6,681 bases of DNA from an uncultured Actinomycetes bacterium (GTDB lineage Bacteria > Actinomycetota > Thermoleophilia > Gaiellales > F1-60-MAGs149), in assembly GCA_903847495.1 (NCBI GenBank), contig CAINDT010000283.1:1-6681 (forward strand), read 5' to 3'. Shown here in pieces: positions 6,047 through 6,681 of the stretch. Made by a program: the position numbers and the translations under genes. Every line of letters begins with the position of its first letter. Positions within the stretch are counted from its first letter, which is position 1. The notes under the pieces are model-generated. The model saw nothing but the letters and a program-made list of their open reading frames with translations, did no database searches and was not told the origin of the DNA.

Positions 6047-6187
6047 ATGAGGGAGAACACGGATCCCACCGGCTGGTGCGCACACGAGGCGGGCGCCCTT
6101 GCCCTCGACCAGGACGCCGCCGGCTTCGCGATCTGCGGCGGCGGCCAGGTCATCGCGCATCACGCCGCAACCGGCGTGGCGGACTAG
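6047..6187 (+). CDS. possible small protein of 46 residues, unknown function
   Basis: A short frame fills the gap between the two minus-strand genes. In its favour are a good ribosome binding site (GGAG at 6037-6040, six bases before the ATG) and a strong bias to G or C at third codon positions, stronger than in the overlapping minus-strand frame. The peptide contains GWCAHEAGALALDQ and AICGGGQVIAHH, with two Cys and three His, and no membrane segment. I recognise no family; it could also be the remnant of a longer gene. Its TAG and the enolase-family gene's TAG share the bases CTAG, so the two would converge with a four-base overlap. Against it: it is short, has no visible promoter, and contains a hairpin that could serve the opposite gene. 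Confidence 0.3.
   Translation: MRENTDPTGWCAHEAGALALDQDAAGFAICGGGQVIAHHAATGVAD
6161..6178 (-). terminator. candidate terminator hairpin of the enolase-family gene
   Basis: CACGCCG and CGGCGTG form a perfect seven-base GC-rich stem with a four-base loop, starting five bases after the minus-strand stop codon at 6184-6186. No T-run follows on the minus strand. Position and stability suit a hairpin-type terminator, but short GC-rich hairpins are common in such DNA. Confidence 0.35.
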
Positions 6188-6681
6188 CGGCGAGAGAACT
6201 CCTGGCCGTACTCGGCGCCGTCGGCGCCGGGGAACAGCCCCTCGGCGAGGTAACGGCGGTGACAGCGGTCGAGCGCCTCGTGGTCGATCTCAATGCCGAG
6301 CCCCGGGCCGGTCGGCACGGGTACGACCCCACCGCGCGGCACGTACGGCCCGCCGACGATCACGTCGTCGGCGTACCAGCGGAAGAGCGTCTGGCTGGCG
6401 TCGCTGATGTGGTCGATCGCTGCCGTCATGTGGAGATACGCGGTGCTGGCCACCCCCGTCTCGCCCGAGTGGAAGCGGAAGCCGATACCCGCGGCCTGGC
6501 AGGCACGGACGAACTCCACCGTGCGCCGGATCCCGCCCTTCTCGTTGAGGTTCGTGACGATCACGTCGGGCACGCCGAGCGCCTTCGCGAGCGGCAGGTC
6601 CGTCACGTGCGTTGAGAGCGGGCGATCGGTCACGTCACGAATCGCCCGCAGATCTTCGAGGCCCTCCACGGGTTCTTCCCA
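6184..6681 (-). CDS. enolase-superfamily enzyme (mandelate racemase/muconate lactonizing type, glucarate dehydratase-like), C-terminal part
   Basis: Enolase-superfamily enzymes abstract a proton next to a carboxylate, with the intermediate held by Mg2+. Relatives of this subgroup are often sugar-acid dehydratases. The window shows the last 165 residues; the gene begins beyond the right edge. The first visible residues, WEEPVEGL, match the conserved 'E-E-P' metal-ligand strand of the barrel. The later barrel strands read PLSTHVTD, PDVIVTNLNEKGGI and GIGFRFHSGETG, the last with a probable catalytic His. The tail PTGPGLGIEIDHEAL is the characteristic closing 'G-P-G-L-G-V-x-x-D' element of dehydratase-like members. 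Compared with glucarate dehydratases as I remember them, the metal-ligand Asn and the dyad Asp look replaced by His and Asn. The substrate is unknown; acidic-sugar dehydratase or related racemase/cycloisomerase are the main options. Gene 3' end lies 151 bases before the phosphodiesterase start. Confidence 0.8.
   Translation of the reverse strand, partial: WEEPVEGLEDLRAIRDVTDRPLSTHVTDLPLAKALGVPDVIVTNLNEKGGIRRTVEFVRACQAAGIGFRFHSGETGVASTAYLHMTAAIDHISDASQTLFRWYADDVIVGGPYVPRGGVVPVPTGPGLGIEIDHEALDRCHRRYLAEGLFPGADGAEYGQEFSRR

Noticed and set aside
4860..6050. A 396-codon open frame on the plus strand opposite the phosphodiesterase
   Set aside because: The minus strand shows all GlpQ motifs in order, while the plus frame is Arg-rich with no motif. 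It is a GC-driven shadow.

Overview
This 6.7 kb window of very GC-rich DNA holds seven confident protein genes, one tRNA and one doubtful small ORF. The strong G/C preference at third codon positions, tight ATGA-type gene overlaps, rsmA-ispE linkage and a mycobacterial Ami1/Rv3717-like amidase point to a high-GC Gram-positive bacterium (Actinomycetota). A deep lineage such as Thermoleophilia is possible, but I cannot fix the taxon from the sequence.

Left part (1-2455, + strand): a four-gene operon with every junction overlapping. It carries the 3' end of rsmA (16S rRNA dimethyltransferase), ispE (MEP isoprenoid pathway kinase), a small four-helix membrane protein of unknown function, and a secreted zinc N-acetylmuramoyl-L-alanine amidase. 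The amidase appears to start at a CTG codon that overlaps the upstream stop. The operon is followed by a perfect 32-bp palindrome, probably a terminator.

Middle part (2456-4740, + strand): a two-gene catabolic cassette. It encodes an MttB-superfamily methyltransferase without pyrrolysine and, overlapping it by ATGA, an IclR-family regulator. The leader between the amidase and mttB has a plausible promoter, a 16-bp inverted repeat just after the -10, and an unusual cluster of GTTG/CAAC motifs. It reads as an autoregulated operator region. The cassette likely demethylates an unknown quaternary or tertiary amine onto a corrinoid protein, but no corrinoid protein or second methyltransferase is present here.

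Right part (4741-6681): a tRNA-Gln(UUG) gene on the + strand. On the - strand follow a secreted GlpQ-type glycerophosphodiester phosphodiesterase and the C-terminal part of an enolase-superfamily sugar-acid dehydratase-like enzyme that runs off the window. The roughly 150 bp between the last two hold a 46-codon + strand ORF with a good ribosome binding site, and a hairpin that could terminate the enolase gene. Both calls are tentative.

No CRISPR array, insertion sequence, phage gene or defence system is visible. The items most worth following up are the mttB-iclR cassette with its operator region, the CTG-started amidase, and the apparently altered active-site residues of the enolase-family protein.
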